A stretch of DNA of 64,000 nt. Origin: CAYUQT01 sp964596165. Lineage in GTDB: Bacteria > Planctomycetota > Phycisphaerae > UBA1845 > JAFGLZ01. The stretch spans positions 23,017 through 87,016 of the forward strand of contig CAZQTW010000019.1 of NCBI GenBank assembly GCA_964596165.1. The letters run 5' to 3'. The notes under the pieces were generated by a model. It was not told the DNA's origin. It did no database searches and worked only from the letters and a program-made list of their open reading frames with translations. Of the stretch, positions 16,417 to 26,605 are shown piece by piece (the first letter of the stretch is position 1; the number at the start of each line of letters is the position of its first letter). The position numbers and the translations under genes are program-made.

Positions 16417-19134
16417 ATGGTCGGAAGTCGTGCATGGCGACGGACGGGATGGGGTTGTGCGAGCTTGCTCCTCCTGACGGCGGGGGGCGGTGCGGCAAAC
16501 GAATCCGCGGCCGGTGCGCGTCCGGACGGATTCCTCGACGAGAATCATCGCCTGATCGAACGGCCCGGCGAAATCGTCTCCGTTCTGAGCAATGGATTGA
16601 CCGTCATCGCGAAGGAGCACCGGACGGCTCCCGTCGTTTCGGTCCGGCTCTACGTCAAGACGGGCAGCATCTATGAGGGCAAGTACCTCGGGGCCGGAAT
16701 GAGCCACCTCTTCGAACACTTGTTGCACGGCGGCACCACCACGAATCGCACCGAGGATCAGAGCAAGCGAATTCTGGAGGAACTGGGCGGCAACAGCAAC
16801 GCGGGCACCAGCCTCTGGTATACCACCTATTACATCAACACCGGTCGCGAGGGGCTAGCCCGTGCGGTGGACCTGCTGGCCGACTGGATCACCCATCCGA
16901 CATTTCCGGACGCCGAATTCAAACGGGAATGGGGTGTCGTGCAGCGCGAGTTGGAGCGAGACCTCGGCGATCCGCAGCATCAGCTTTGGCAGATCATGAT
17001 GGAGACCCTGTACGACCAACACCCCGCCCGGTTCCCGGTGATCGGCTATCAGCCGATCGTTCAGCGATTGACCAAGGATCAGATCGTTGACTACTGGAGA
17101 GAGCGATATGTGCCGGACAACACCGTCGTGGCGGTGGCCGGCGACGCGGATGCCGAAGAGATGGTGCGATTGGTTCGCAAGAGCTTCGCCCACTTCGCCC
17201 GTCGAGAGTGTCCCGAGGTGGTCCTGCCCGAACAGCCGCCCCTCGTGACGCCCCGAAGGGTGGTCAAGCGGATGAAGATGAGCGCCGGTACCGCCCTCAT
17301 GCAGTTGTGTTGGCCCAGCATTAGGCTCACGGACCCGGATCTGTACGCGCTCGACGTGTTGAGCTATGTGTTGACGAACGGCGAGAGTTCACGAATGGTT
17401 CAGTCCGTCGTGCGCGAACGCCAACTGGCCTATGCGCTGGAAAGCTTCAGTTGGACGCCGCACTGGGGAAAGGGTCTGTTCGCGGTGACGGTGACGTCCG
17501 CCCCGGATCGGGTCGTCGCCTGTCGGCAGGCGATTCTGGACCAGATCAAGGCGGTGCGGTCCGATCTCATCACGCCGGAGGAGCTTGCCAAGGCGAAACA
17601 ACAGAAGGCGGCGGAACACATCTTCGGACAGCAAACGGCCGAGTCCGTTGCGAGTAACCTGGCCGCCGACTTCATCAGTACCGGCGATCCGCATTTCAGC
17701 GACGCCTACGTAACGAATATCGGGAAGGTCACGGTCGAACAGGTTCGTGAGGTGGCTCGGAAATACCTCGACCCCGAGATCAACGCCACGATTATCGTGA
17801 TGCCGGAAGCGCCGACGACCCAGGTCGCCACGGCACCGGCGGATCGCCCCGGCCCGATCAAGAAGGTCGTGCTCGAAAACGGGTTGCGAGTCTTGTTGCG
17901 CCGCGATCCGGCGGTACCCATGGTCTCGATGCAGGTATTCGTCGCCGGTGGCCTGCTTACGGAGACACAGGCCGACAACGGCATTAGCAGCATGGCCGCC
18001 GAATTGTCGCTTCGGGGCACGGCGACGCGAAGTGCCGAGCAGATCGCCGGCTTTTTCGACTCGCGAGGCGGATCGATCAATGCCCAAGGCGGCAACAACA
18101 CGATCTACTTCACCGCCGAAGTGCTCAAGCAGGATTTCGCGGACGCCCTCGAGGTCCTGGCCGACGTCGTGTTGAACCCCGCCTTTCCGCCGTTGGAATT
18201 GGATCGTCTGCGACCGCGTGTCCTGAACGCGATCGATCGACTTAACGACCAGTGGCGCAGCGAGTTGCAGGTCTATTTCCGAAAGCGGTTCTTCAGCCGG
18301 AGCCCGTATCGGTTCATGCCAATCGGACAGGACCTATCCGTACGCGCCATCACGCCCCAGACGCTGAAAGCCTGGCATAGCCGTTGGGTCAAGGCCGGAA
18401 GCACGGTGGTGGCCGTTTTTGGGGACATCGATCCGACTGAGGCAGAGAGACTCGTCCGCACGCGGTTCGGACGTTTGCCGGCCGGCGAGCCGCCGACGCT
18501 CCATACGAGCGACGAGTCGCCCATCACCACGGACACGCTGTTCGTCAAGCGATCAAAGCAACCCGCCGTCGCGGGCATTTGGATGGCCTATCGCGGGACC
18601 CGGTACGGCGATGCGGCGAACCGGTACGCACTGGACGTGCTGGATTGCATCATGTCCGGGTCGTACATGCCGGGGGGGTGGTTGCACCATGAACTCCGCG
18701 AGGGCAATCGAGATCTGGTCTACGAGGTCCACGGGATGAACTTCGTCGGGCTCGCGCCGGGTTACTTCGCCGCTTACGCCGGTTGCCAGCCCCAGCGGGT
18801 CGGCGACGTGTACCGCATCATGCGGCAACAGTTCGAGAAGGCCATGAACGGTCAGATCACGCCCGAGGAGCTGGAACGCGCCAAGGGTATCCTGATCACC
18901 ACGGAACATATGCAGAATCGAACGATAAGTCAGATGGCCATGCGAGTCGCCTTGGATGAGTTGTACGGCGTTGGTTATGAGGCCTACGAGAAATACGAGG
19001 AGAAGGTTCGTGCCGTTACGCTCGATGACGTCAAACGCGTCGCCAGGGAGTTCCTCAACCGCGCGATCATCACGGTGGTGACGCCGTCGCCCGACCAGCT
19101 GGACATCGGCTTCAAACCCGCGGCGGTGGATTGA
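16417..19134 (+). CDS. Exported M16-family zinc peptidase, tandem catalytic/inactive domains
   Basis: This protein has about 905 residues. ATG 16417 follows AGGAGGT by 6 bases and gives a signal peptide (SRAWRRTGWGCASLLLLTAG). The first M16 domain holds the inverted zinc motif HxxEH (SHLFEHLLHGG, about 95-105), with the downstream Glu expected around 75 residues later. The second half repeats the fold (RVLLRRDPAVPMVSMQVFVA) but lacks HxxEH, as usual for paired M16 proteins where one copy is structural. It likely degrades peptides in the periplasm. It lies 40 bases before the cyclodeaminase-family gene. Confidence 0.92.
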   Translation: MVGSRAWRRTGWGCASLLLLTAGGGAANESAAGARPDGFLDENHRLIERPGEIVSVLSNGLTVIAKEHRTAPVVSVRLYVKTGSIYEGKYLGAGMSHLFEHLLHGGTTTNRTEDQSKRILEELGGNSNAGTSLWYTTYYINTGREGLARAVDLLADWITHPTFPDAEFKREWGVVQRELERDLGDPQHQLWQIMMETLYDQHPARFPVIGYQPIVQRLTKDQIVDYWRERYVPDNTVVAVAGDADAEEMVRLVRKSFAHFARRECPEVVLPEQPPLVTPRRVVKRMKMSAGTALMQLCWPSIRLTDPDLYALDVLSYVLTNGESSRMVQSVVRERQLAYALESFSWTPHWGKGLFAVTVTSAPDRVVACRQAILDQIKAVRSDLITPEELAKAKQQKAAEHIFGQQTAESVASNLAADFISTGDPHFSDAYVTNIGKVTVEQVREVARKYLDPEINATIIVMPEAPTTQVATAPADRPGPIKKVVLENGLRVLLRRDPAVPMVSMQVFVAGGLLTETQADNGISSMAAELSLRGTATRSAEQIAGFFDSRGGSINAQGGNNTIYFTAEVLKQDFADALEVLADVVLNPAFPPLELDRLRPRVLNAIDRLNDQWRSELQVYFRKRFFSRSPYRFMPIGQDLSVRAITPQTLKAWHSRWVKAGSTVVAVFGDIDPTEAERLVRTRFGRLPAGEPPTLHTSDESPITTDTLFVKRSKQPAVAGIWMAYRGTRYGDAANRYALDVLDCIMSGSYMPGGWLHHELREGNRDLVYEVHGMNFVGLAPGYFAAYAGCQPQRVGDVYRIMRQQFEKAMNGQITPEELERAKGILITTEHMQNRTISQMAMRVALDELYGVGYEAYEKYEEKVRAVTLDDVKRVAREFLNRAIITVVTPSPDQLDIGFKPAAVD

Positions 19135-19174
19135 GCCGGCGGGCTGTTTCAATACCCGGTATTCGGAGTCCGAC

Positions 19175-19804
19175 ATGAGTGATACAGTTCGCGACTACTT
19201 CGACGAGCCGTTGAGATGCTTTCTGGACGATGCGGCCGCCGCCACCCCTACGCCGGGCGGGGGAAGCGTCTCGTCTTTGGTCGCTGCCCTGGGCACGACG
19301 ATGGCTCAAATGTCGGCCGCCTTCACGCTGAAAAGCAAGAAATACGCCGAACACCATGCGGCGGTGGCGCCGATCGCCGACAGACTGGCTCGGGCGGGGC
19401 GGATGTTCCGTGAATTGGTGTCCGAGGACATAGCCGCGTATGGCCTATACAGTGAAGCGACCAAGCTGCCCAAGGAGGATCCGAACAGGGGTGAACAGGC
19501 CGGGGTTGCCCTGACGGCGGCGATTGCCGTGCCTCAGGAGATCATCGCCACGGTGGTGGCGGTCCTCGAAGAGGTCGAGCGGCTCCTGCCCCTGTGCAAT
19601 CCTTACCTTCTGAGCGACCTGGGCGTTGCGGCCATTGTGTGCGAAGCGGCCGCCCGCGCGGCCTCGTTGAATATCTGGGTGAACTTAAGATCGCTGGGCG
19701 ACGTCGAGGCCGCCGGTGAAATCCGCCGACAGGTTGAGGATCAGCTCAGGCATGCGGCGGCAATCCGCGATCGCGTGGAGACCTCGCTGGGCCGATCAAT
19801 CTGA
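19175..19804 (+). CDS. Cyclodeaminase/cyclohydrolase family protein (FTCD C-terminal type)
   Basis: This 209-residue all-helical protein belongs to the formimino-tetrahydrofolate cyclodeaminase / methenyl-tetrahydrofolate cyclohydrolase (FchA) family, which interconverts one-carbon folates. Diagnostic segments are the N-terminal TPTPGGGSVSSLVAALGT with the family's PGGGS turn, MAQMSAAFTLKSKKY, and the conserved NPYLLSDLGVAA-like segment near 148. The length equals the free-standing cyclohydrolase form. It is cytosolic. No other one-carbon gene is adjacent. Confidence 0.88.
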   Translation: MSDTVRDYFDEPLRCFLDDAAAATPTPGGGSVSSLVAALGTTMAQMSAAFTLKSKKYAEHHAAVAPIADRLARAGRMFRELVSEDIAAYGLYSEATKLPKEDPNRGEQAGVALTAAIAVPQEIIATVVAVLEEVERLLPLCNPYLLSDLGVAAIVCEAAARAASLNIWVNLRSLGDVEAAGEIRRQVEDQLRHAAAIRDRVETSLGRSI

Positions 19805-19934
19805 AGGTGTGATCGGCGATCACGCCATAGGGCCGTATCCAGGCTCGCCGGCGCAGCTTTTCGACGCCGACCATTGAACGTACACTCCTTGCCGGTAAGC
19901 TGAAGCGACGGTCATTCGAGGAAGGGGTTTGTGT

Positions 19935-21443
19935 ATGGCGGTTGACGCACTCATCAGAGAACTGAAGCACCATGAGGGCAAGGCGGTTCGCATTCGGGGG
20001 TGGTTGTACAACTCTCGCTCCAGCGGCAAAGTGGCGTTCTTGATCCTGCGCGACGGAACGGGGTTATGCCAATGTGTGCTCGAGAAGAACGACCGGACGG
20101 CCGGACTCTTCCAGGAGCTGGAGCGCCTGCCCCAGGAGTCGTCGCTGATCGTCGAGGGGACCGCGCGAGCCGAGCCCCGCTCGCCCGGCGGTTATGAACT
20201 GGCCGTTACCGCCGCCGAGGTCGTGCACAAAGCCGAGCCCTATCCGATCACACCCAAGCCGCACGGCATCGACTTTCTGATGCGCCATCGCCATCTCTGG
20301 CTGCGATCGAAACGCCAAAGTCTGATCCTGCGCATCCGGCACACGCTGATCGACGAAATCCGATCGTTCTTCAATCGCAACGGCTTCACGCTGATCGACA
20401 CGCCGATCTTCGCCCCGGCCGTGGGCGAAGGTGCGAGCACCCTGTTCCAGGTGGACTACTTCGGTGAGCCGGTCTATCTGGCCCAGACCGGGCAACTCTA
20501 CCTGGAAGCGGCGGCGATGGCCTTGGGCAAGGTCTACTGCTTCGGTCCGACATTTCGTGCCGAGAAGAGCAAAACGCGCCGGCACCTCACGGAGTTTTGG
20601 ATGGTCGAGCCGGAGATGGCCTGGGCTCGTCTCGACGACGTGATGGCCGTGGCGGAGGACATGGTGTGTTCACTGGTCATGCGGGTTCTGAACGACCATC
20701 GGGCGGATCTGATCGAACTGGGGCGCGATGTCGCCCCCCTCGAGCGGATCACCAAGCCCTTCGTCCGCCTGAGCTATACGCAGGCGGCGGAGGTTCTCCA
20801 CAGCGACGAAACGCGACACGTGCTTCAGCTCGATCTGGAGACCAAGAAAGCCCGCGCCGAACGACTCGCCGCCGACATTGAACGGATGGAGAAAGAACGG
20901 CAGCAACCCGGCCTGAAAAAGTGGAAGGCCGATCAGTTGGTCCAGCAGATCGCCAACGCCCGTGAGGAACTGGGCGATCTGACGGAGGAGATCGGCAACA
21001 TTCCTCACCATATGGAACTGGCCCGCGGCTTCGAGTGGGGCACCGACCTGGGCGGGTCGGACGAGACGATCATCAGCCGCCGCAGCGAGCGGCCGACCTT
21101 CGTGACGCACTATCCCAAACAGGCCAAGGCGTTCTATATGTATCTGAATCGGGAAGATCCCCGGGTCGTCAACAACTTCGATCTGCTCGCGCCGGAGGGC
21201 TATGGTGAGATCATCGGCGGCTCGCAGCGAGAGGACGACTATGACATGCTGCTGAAACGGATCGAGGAAGACGGCCTGCAGCGCGAGCCCTATGAATGGT
21301 ATCTCGATCTGCGGCGATACGGAAGTGTGCCCCACGGGGGCTTCGGGCTCGGTGTCGAGCGGACCCTGTCATGGCTCTGCGGGCTCAAGCACGTCCGCGA
21401 GACCATTCCGTTTGCGCGCATGCTGGGTCGGGTCTATCCCTGA
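19935..21443 (+). CDS. asnS: Asparaginyl-tRNA synthetase
   Basis: This class IIb synthetase charges tRNA-Asn. It has an OB-fold anticodon domain (about 1-110, VRIRGWLYNSRSSGKVAFLI), class II motif 2 as FRAEKSKTRRHLTEFWMVEP (about 206-225) and motif 3 as GFGLGVERTLSWLCG (about 468-482). The EFWMVEPE wording separates it from AspRS. It has 502 residues, longer than the E. coli enzyme (466), because of a charged, coiled insertion about residues 290-350 (ERLAADIERMEKERQQPGLK). ATG 19935 is preferred over TTG 19929 because of the GAGGAAGGGG upstream. Confidence 0.95.
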   Translation: MAVDALIRELKHHEGKAVRIRGWLYNSRSSGKVAFLILRDGTGLCQCVLEKNDRTAGLFQELERLPQESSLIVEGTARAEPRSPGGYELAVTAAEVVHKAEPYPITPKPHGIDFLMRHRHLWLRSKRQSLILRIRHTLIDEIRSFFNRNGFTLIDTPIFAPAVGEGASTLFQVDYFGEPVYLAQTGQLYLEAAAMALGKVYCFGPTFRAEKSKTRRHLTEFWMVEPEMAWARLDDVMAVAEDMVCSLVMRVLNDHRADLIELGRDVAPLERITKPFVRLSYTQAAEVLHSDETRHVLQLDLETKKARAERLAADIERMEKERQQPGLKKWKADQLVQQIANAREELGDLTEEIGNIPHHMELARGFEWGTDLGGSDETIISRRSERPTFVTHYPKQAKAFYMYLNREDPRVVNNFDLLAPEGYGEIIGGSQREDDYDMLLKRIEEDGLQREPYEWYLDLRRYGSVPHGGFGLGVERTLSWLCGLKHVRETIPFARMLGRVYP

Positions 21444-21480
21444 TTCCTTGAACGGTCTTGGCAAAGACAGAGGCAACGTT

Positions 21481-24270
21481 ATGCAGAATCACGCCGTGTC
21501 CGGTTATGGAGCGATCATCTTGGCGACCACGTTGAGCTGTTCCGTCTTCGCCGGTGTGATGCCCACGCGATTGAGGTGCGAATATGCGACGAATCCGCTG
21601 GGCATCGACAATCCTCACCCTCGCCTGAGCTGGGTGCTTCAGTCACCCCAACGAGCCCAGGTTCAGACGGCCTACCAGATCCTGGTGGCCGGCACGCCGG
21701 AGAAGCTCGCGGCCGATCAGGCCGATCTGTGGGACAGCGGCAAAGTCGCCTCGAACCAGTCCGTCCACATCGTGTACGGCGGCAAGGCGCTGCCCTCGGG
21801 CACGCGGGCCTACTGGAAGGTTCGGGCGTGGGATCGCGACGGCGACGTCTCTCCCTACAGCGAAACCGCCTGGTGGGAGACGGCCTTGCTGAAACCCGAG
21901 GACTGGAAGGCGACCTGGATCGCATCGAGTGAGCCTCCGCCGGCGAGCGAAGCGGCCATGTATGCCGATCGGCCCGCGCCGCTCTTCCGCAAGGAGTTCA
22001 TGGTACCCAAGGAAGTGAAACGGGCGAGGGCCTACGTGAGCGGTCTGGGTTATTACGAGTTGCATATCAACGGCGCCAAGGTCGGCGACCACGTGCTCGA
22101 TCCGGGTTGGACGACGTACTCCAAACGGGTGCTCTACGCGACGCATGACGTTACGGGCATGCTGAGGCCCGGCAAGATCGCCGTCGGCATCATGCTCGGA
22201 AACGGGTGGTACGATCCGCTCCCCTTACGGATGTGGGGCCGGTTTAATCTCCGTGAAGCGCTGACGATCGGCCGCCCGCGAGCCATCCTACAACTCAGCA
22301 TCGACTACGCGGACGGCACGTCCGACACGATCGTGACGGACACGACCTGGAAGGTCGGTGACGGACCCATCGTGCGGAACAGCGTCTATCTCGGCGAGGT
22401 CTACGATGCCCGCCGCGAACAACCCGGCTGGGACAAGCCGGGCTTCGACGACAGCGGATGGCGGTCCGTCGTCGCGTCGACCGAGTCGATCGGTCCGCTG
22501 CGGGCGCAGATGCAGCCGCCGATCCGATGCACGCGTACCCTGAAACCCGTGAAGATCACCGAACCGAAGCCCGGTACATACATCTTCGACATGGGGCAAA
22601 ACTTCGCAGGTTGGGTTTCGCTTCGCGTGAAAGGTCCGGCCGGAACCCGAGTTCAACTCCGTTTCGGCGAGCTGCTGTACCCGGACGGCACGCTGAATCC
22701 GATGACGTCCGTCGCGGGGCAGGTCAAGCGAGCCGGCCTCGGCGGACCGGGCGCCCCACCCATCGCCTGGCAGAGCGACACCTACATCCTCAAGGGGGAA
22801 GGAACGGAAACCTACACGCCGCGATTCACGTTCCACGGATTCCGTTACGTCGAGGTGACAGGGCTACCCGAGAAACCGGTACCGGACATGATTGAGGGTC
22901 ATCGGCTCAACTCGGCGGTTGAAGAGGTCGGGGCGTTCTCCTGCTCCAACGAGATGTTCAACCGCATCCAAAAGATGATTCAATGGACCCTGCTGAGCAA
23001 TATGTTCAGCGTTCAGTCGGACTGTCCGCACCGCGAGAAATTCGGCTACGGCGGCGACATCCTCGCCTCCAGCGAGATGGCCATCTTCAACTTTGATATG
23101 GCGCAGTTCTATGCCAAGGTGGTGCGGGACCATGCCGACGCCGTTCGATCGGACGGCGGGATGACGGAAACCGCGCCCTTCGTGGGCATAGCCGACGGCG
23201 GACTCAGCCCTCAATCCGGGCCGATCGGTTGGGGGACCGCCCATCCGCTCCTTCAACGTCAACTCTATCAGTACTACGGCGACAAGGCGCTACTCGACGA
23301 GCAATACGAGCACACCAAGCGATGGGTCGAATTCATCCGAGCCAGGGCCGTCGATCTCATCGTGGACAAGGGCATCAGCGATCATGAGAGCCTCGTGCCC
23401 AAACCCGTCGCGCTGACGGGCACGGCGTTCTACCACTACAACGCACTCCTGCTCTCACGAATCGCGGCGATTACCGGCCGGACGGCCGAGGCTGAGCGGT
23501 ACGCTACCCTGGCACGAGACATCAAAGAGGTCTTCAACCGCACGTTCCTCAAGCCCGGGACGGGGCAATACGATACCGGCACCCAGGCGTGCCAGGCCTT
23601 TGCCCTCTACTTCGACCTCGTCCCACCGGGCGAGCGGCAAGCGGCGATCGACGTGCTGGTCAAGGACATCACCACGACCCACAAGGGCCATCTCAGCACG
23701 GGGATCTTTGGGACAAAATACATGCTGCACGCCCTTACCGACGCCGGCCGGGCCGAGGTGGCCTACACGATCGTGAACCGGAAAACCTTTCCCGGTTGGG
23801 GGCACATGCTTGAAAGGGACGCGACAACCCTGTGGGAGCACTGGGAGTTCAGCGACAACACGTTCTCACACAACCACCCGATGTTCGGCTCGGTCGGCGA
23901 ATGGTTCTTCAAGGCGCTCGGCGGCATCAGCCCACATGCGACCGCCGTGGGTTTCGACACGTTCGACATCCGACCCTGCTTGGTGGGTGACCTGAAATGG
24001 GCCAAGGCAAGCTACGATTCGATTCGCGGTCGAATCGTCAGCGATTGGAGGGTCGAAGGCAACACCTTGACCTTGACGATCCGCGTGCCGGTCAACACGA
24101 CGGCCACGGTTCACGTGCCGGCCAAGGACGCCTCCGGTGTGACCGAGGGCGACCAACCGGCGGGCCAGGCGACGGGCGTCAAGTTCCTTCGCGCGGAAGG
24201 GGGGACGGCCGTTTACGAAGTCGGATCGGGCGAGTACCGTTTTACGTCGAAGGGGCTTGCCGCAAGGTGA
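21481..24270 (+). CDS. Secreted alpha-L-rhamnosidase, glycoside hydrolase family 78
   Basis: This 929-residue inverting rhamnosidase releases terminal L-rhamnose from plant or algal glycans. The signal peptide ends near CSVFAG (about 26). The first domain (RLRCEYATNPLGIDNPHPRLSW) is the usual N-terminal beta-sandwich. The (alpha/alpha)6 catalytic domain carries DCPHREKFGYGGD (about 513-525), with the proposed general acid Glu, and ATTLWEHWEF (about 780-789), with the general base Glu. A C-terminal beta-domain completes the family layout. It is a stand-alone gene with ATG 21481. No sugar transporter or rhamnose catabolic gene is adjacent. Confidence 0.94.
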   Translation: MQNHAVSGYGAIILATTLSCSVFAGVMPTRLRCEYATNPLGIDNPHPRLSWVLQSPQRAQVQTAYQILVAGTPEKLAADQADLWDSGKVASNQSVHIVYGGKALPSGTRAYWKVRAWDRDGDVSPYSETAWWETALLKPEDWKATWIASSEPPPASEAAMYADRPAPLFRKEFMVPKEVKRARAYVSGLGYYELHINGAKVGDHVLDPGWTTYSKRVLYATHDVTGMLRPGKIAVGIMLGNGWYDPLPLRMWGRFNLREALTIGRPRAILQLSIDYADGTSDTIVTDTTWKVGDGPIVRNSVYLGEVYDARREQPGWDKPGFDDSGWRSVVASTESIGPLRAQMQPPIRCTRTLKPVKITEPKPGTYIFDMGQNFAGWVSLRVKGPAGTRVQLRFGELLYPDGTLNPMTSVAGQVKRAGLGGPGAPPIAWQSDTYILKGEGTETYTPRFTFHGFRYVEVTGLPEKPVPDMIEGHRLNSAVEEVGAFSCSNEMFNRIQKMIQWTLLSNMFSVQSDCPHREKFGYGGDILASSEMAIFNFDMAQFYAKVVRDHADAVRSDGGMTETAPFVGIADGGLSPQSGPIGWGTAHPLLQRQLYQYYGDKALLDEQYEHTKRWVEFIRARAVDLIVDKGISDHESLVPKPVALTGTAFYHYNALLLSRIAAITGRTAEAERYATLARDIKEVFNRTFLKPGTGQYDTGTQACQAFALYFDLVPPGERQAAIDVLVKDITTTHKGHLSTGIFGTKYMLHALTDAGRAEVAYTIVNRKTFPGWGHMLERDATTLWEHWEFSDNTFSHNHPMFGSVGEWFFKALGGISPHATAVGFDTFDIRPCLVGDLKWAKASYDSIRGRIVSDWRVEGNTLTLTIRVPVNTTATVHVPAKDASGVTEGDQPAGQATGVKFLRAEGGTAVYEVGSGEYRFTSKGLAAR

Positions 24271-24313
24271 GGCGTCCTTTTCTCGGGACAGACATCCGTT
24301 GGAGCGCAGAGAG

Positions 24314-24664
24314 ATGAGCGAAACACCGGCAGTCGTTGAATTCACGGACTTCGTCAAGCTGGATATGCGGACCGCCAAGGTCCTCGAGGTTCGCAATCAT
24401 CCCAATGCCGACAAGCTGATCTGCCTGAAGATCGACGTCGGTGCGTTGGGCGAGCGGCAGATTGTCGCGGGGCTGAAGCCCTACTTGGTCGATCCCCAGT
24501 CGCTCGTCGGCAAGACGATCATCATCGTTGCCAACCTGGCGCCGCGGGCCATGCGGGGCGAGACAAGTCAAGGCATGTTGCTTGCCGCCAGTAGTGACGA
24601 CCGGAGCCGCGTGATCGTTCTGACGACGGACGAGCCGATGCCGCCCGGGTGCAAGATTTCGTGA
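24314..24664 (+). CDS. Stand-alone tRNA-binding domain (MetRS C-terminal / CsaA-like)
   Basis: This 116-residue OB-fold protein matches the EMAP-II/Arc1p-type domain found at the C-terminus of methionyl-tRNA synthetase: FVKLDMRTAKVLEVRNHPNA, DKLICLKIDVG, and IIIVANLAPRAMRGETSQGM. As a separate gene it may act in trans with MetRS to raise tRNA affinity, or as a CsaA-like chaperone. The MRGxxSxGM signature is intact. ATG 24314 has GAGAG upstream. It lies between GH78 and recN and may be co-transcribed with recN (104 bases apart). Confidence 0.88.
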   Translation: MSETPAVVEFTDFVKLDMRTAKVLEVRNHPNADKLICLKIDVGALGERQIVAGLKPYLVDPQSLVGKTIIIVANLAPRAMRGETSQGMLLAASSDDRSRVIVLTTDEPMPPGCKIS

Positions 24665-24768
24665 GCCCTCACGAAGGGGGCAACCGGCCCGCGAGGAGAC
24701 TGCTCAAAGGGGTGGGTTCGAGAGCGGGCAATTGCTTTCGTGGGCGCCAAGCCCATGCTCCATGACCT

Positions 24769-26430
24769 ATGCTGCGCGAACTGCATATCTCGAACTTGGC
24801 AATCATCGAGGACGTGCACGTCGAATTGGATGAGGCGCTGACCGTCTTCACCGGGGCGACGGGGGCGGGCAAAAGCCTCGTCATCGGCGCACTGCAGTTC
24901 CTCCTGGGCATGCGGACCTCGGCCACCACGCTCCGGCCGGGAGCGAGCGAAGGTCGCGTCTCCGGCATCTTCGTCGTCGACAGCCCCAAGGTGAGGTCCG
25001 AGCTGAGCCAATTGGCCGACGTCGCCATCGAGGAACCGGAGATCCTTATAACGCGGCGATTGCTGGCGAACGGGCGCGGCTCGTGCTCGATCAACGGTCA
25101 GCCCATTACGGTTTCCATGCTTCAGCAGGTCGGCGAGCGGTTGGTGGATATCCATGGCCAGTACGACCACCAGTTCCTGCTGAGCCCGGCCAACCAACTG
25201 CGCGTGCTCGACACATTCGCCGGGTGCGATGAGTTGCGATCCGAGGTGGGCGCGGCCTATCAGGCATGGCGGGAGTGCATCGAACAGCGAGAGAGACTGG
25301 CGGAAGGGGTTGACCTGCGGAGGCAGCAGCTCGAGCTGTACGAATTCCAGGCGGCCGAAATCGATCAGGCTGCCGTTCAGCCGGGTGAATTGGAGGCCGT
25401 CGAATCGCGGCATCGCCGGCTGGCCAACATCGACAAGATCCGGCAGACCACGACCATCGCCATAACGAATCTGGATGAGGATGAGGGATTGCTCGACAAG
25501 CTGCGATCCGTCGCACGCGATCTGGAGGAGCTGGCCAAGCTGGACGACAAGCTTCGCCCGATCGCCGAGCCCTGCAACTCGGCGATGCTGGCGCTGGGTG
25601 AAGTCGCGGGCGATCTGCACCGCTACGTGGACGCGCTCGACTTCGACGAGGCCGAACTGGCCGAAGTCGAGGCCCGTCTGAGCGTGTTGCGTCGGCTATG
25701 TGACAAATACGGCGGCGGGCTCGACGAGGTCGTCGCCTATCGAGCCAGGATCGAAGCCGAAATGGCGGATCTTCGCCGGAAACAGGAGGATTTCACGCAA
25801 ATCGACGCACGCATCGCCCACGCACGGGCGCAGTTCGATGCGCTGGCGAAAAAGGCCTCCGCCAAACGCCGGTCGGCCGCCCGAAAGCTCACGGCGGCGG
25901 TGAATCCTCAAATGGCCGAATTGGGGATGGACAAGGCCGTTTTTGAATTGCAGCTCGCCGAGTGCGAGCCGGGGCCGACCGGCTGCGATGCGGCGGAAAT
26001 GCTGGTCCGGACCAACCCCGGCCAGGCGATTCAACCGCTCCGGAAGATCGCATCGGGCGGCGAACTGAGCCGTGTGATGCTGGCGATCAAGTCGGCGCTA
26101 TCGGGAAGCGATCGCTCGAGCGTGATGGTCTTTGACGAAGTTGACGCCCACGTGGGCGGTCGGCTGGGCTCGGTCATCGGCGAGAAGCTCCGCCGGCTCG
26201 CCCGCCGGCATCAGGTGATCTGCATCACGCATCTCCCTCAGATTGCCGCCTACGCGACACGGCACCTGAGCGTGCAGAAGATCAGTCGCGGCGGCCAAAC
26301 CCGAACCGTCGTCCGTGTCATAGAGGGGCAAGATCGCGTCGAAGAACTGGCTGAGATGATCGCCGGGCCCAACAAAACTTCCGTCAGTGTGCGGCAAGCG
26401 AAAGAACTCCTGGATCTTGCGGAAACGTGA
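24769..26430 (+). CDS. recN: DNA repair protein RecN
   Basis: RecN is an SMC-like ATPase used in double-strand break repair. The Walker A motif is TGATGAGKS (about 27-35), the long middle coiled-coil has Glu/Arg-rich heptads (about 160-370), the ABC signature is SGGELSRVMLAIKSAL (about 427-442), and Walker B is VFDEVDAHVGG (about 453-463). The 553-residue length is normal for RecN. The switch-region His is present in ICITHLPQIAA. It is cytosolic. No SOS box is obvious upstream. Confidence 0.95.
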   Translation: MLRELHISNLAIIEDVHVELDEALTVFTGATGAGKSLVIGALQFLLGMRTSATTLRPGASEGRVSGIFVVDSPKVRSELSQLADVAIEEPEILITRRLLANGRGSCSINGQPITVSMLQQVGERLVDIHGQYDHQFLLSPANQLRVLDTFAGCDELRSEVGAAYQAWRECIEQRERLAEGVDLRRQQLELYEFQAAEIDQAAVQPGELEAVESRHRRLANIDKIRQTTTIAITNLDEDEGLLDKLRSVARDLEELAKLDDKLRPIAEPCNSAMLALGEVAGDLHRYVDALDFDEAELAEVEARLSVLRRLCDKYGGGLDEVVAYRARIEAEMADLRRKQEDFTQIDARIAHARAQFDALAKKASAKRRSAARKLTAAVNPQMAELGMDKAVFELQLAECEPGPTGCDAAEMLVRTNPGQAIQPLRKIASGGELSRVMLAIKSALSGSDRSSVMVFDEVDAHVGGRLGSVIGEKLRRLARRHQVICITHLPQIAAYATRHLSVQKISRGGQTRTVVRVIEGQDRVEELAEMIAGPNKTSVSVRQAKELLDLAET

Positions 26431-26605
26431 GACCGACCGTTCAGGAGGGGCTTCATCCGGTGGCAACACCATGACTCCGTTCACCTCTTCCGCCTCGCAT
26501 TATGGGACGTTGCCCCAGCGATTTGTCCTTTCGCCGAACGGGCGCTACGATTCAAATAGGTCGATATCCTCTATGAGCCGGCGAGGCGTCTTTCGGGGAT
26601 CGGTC

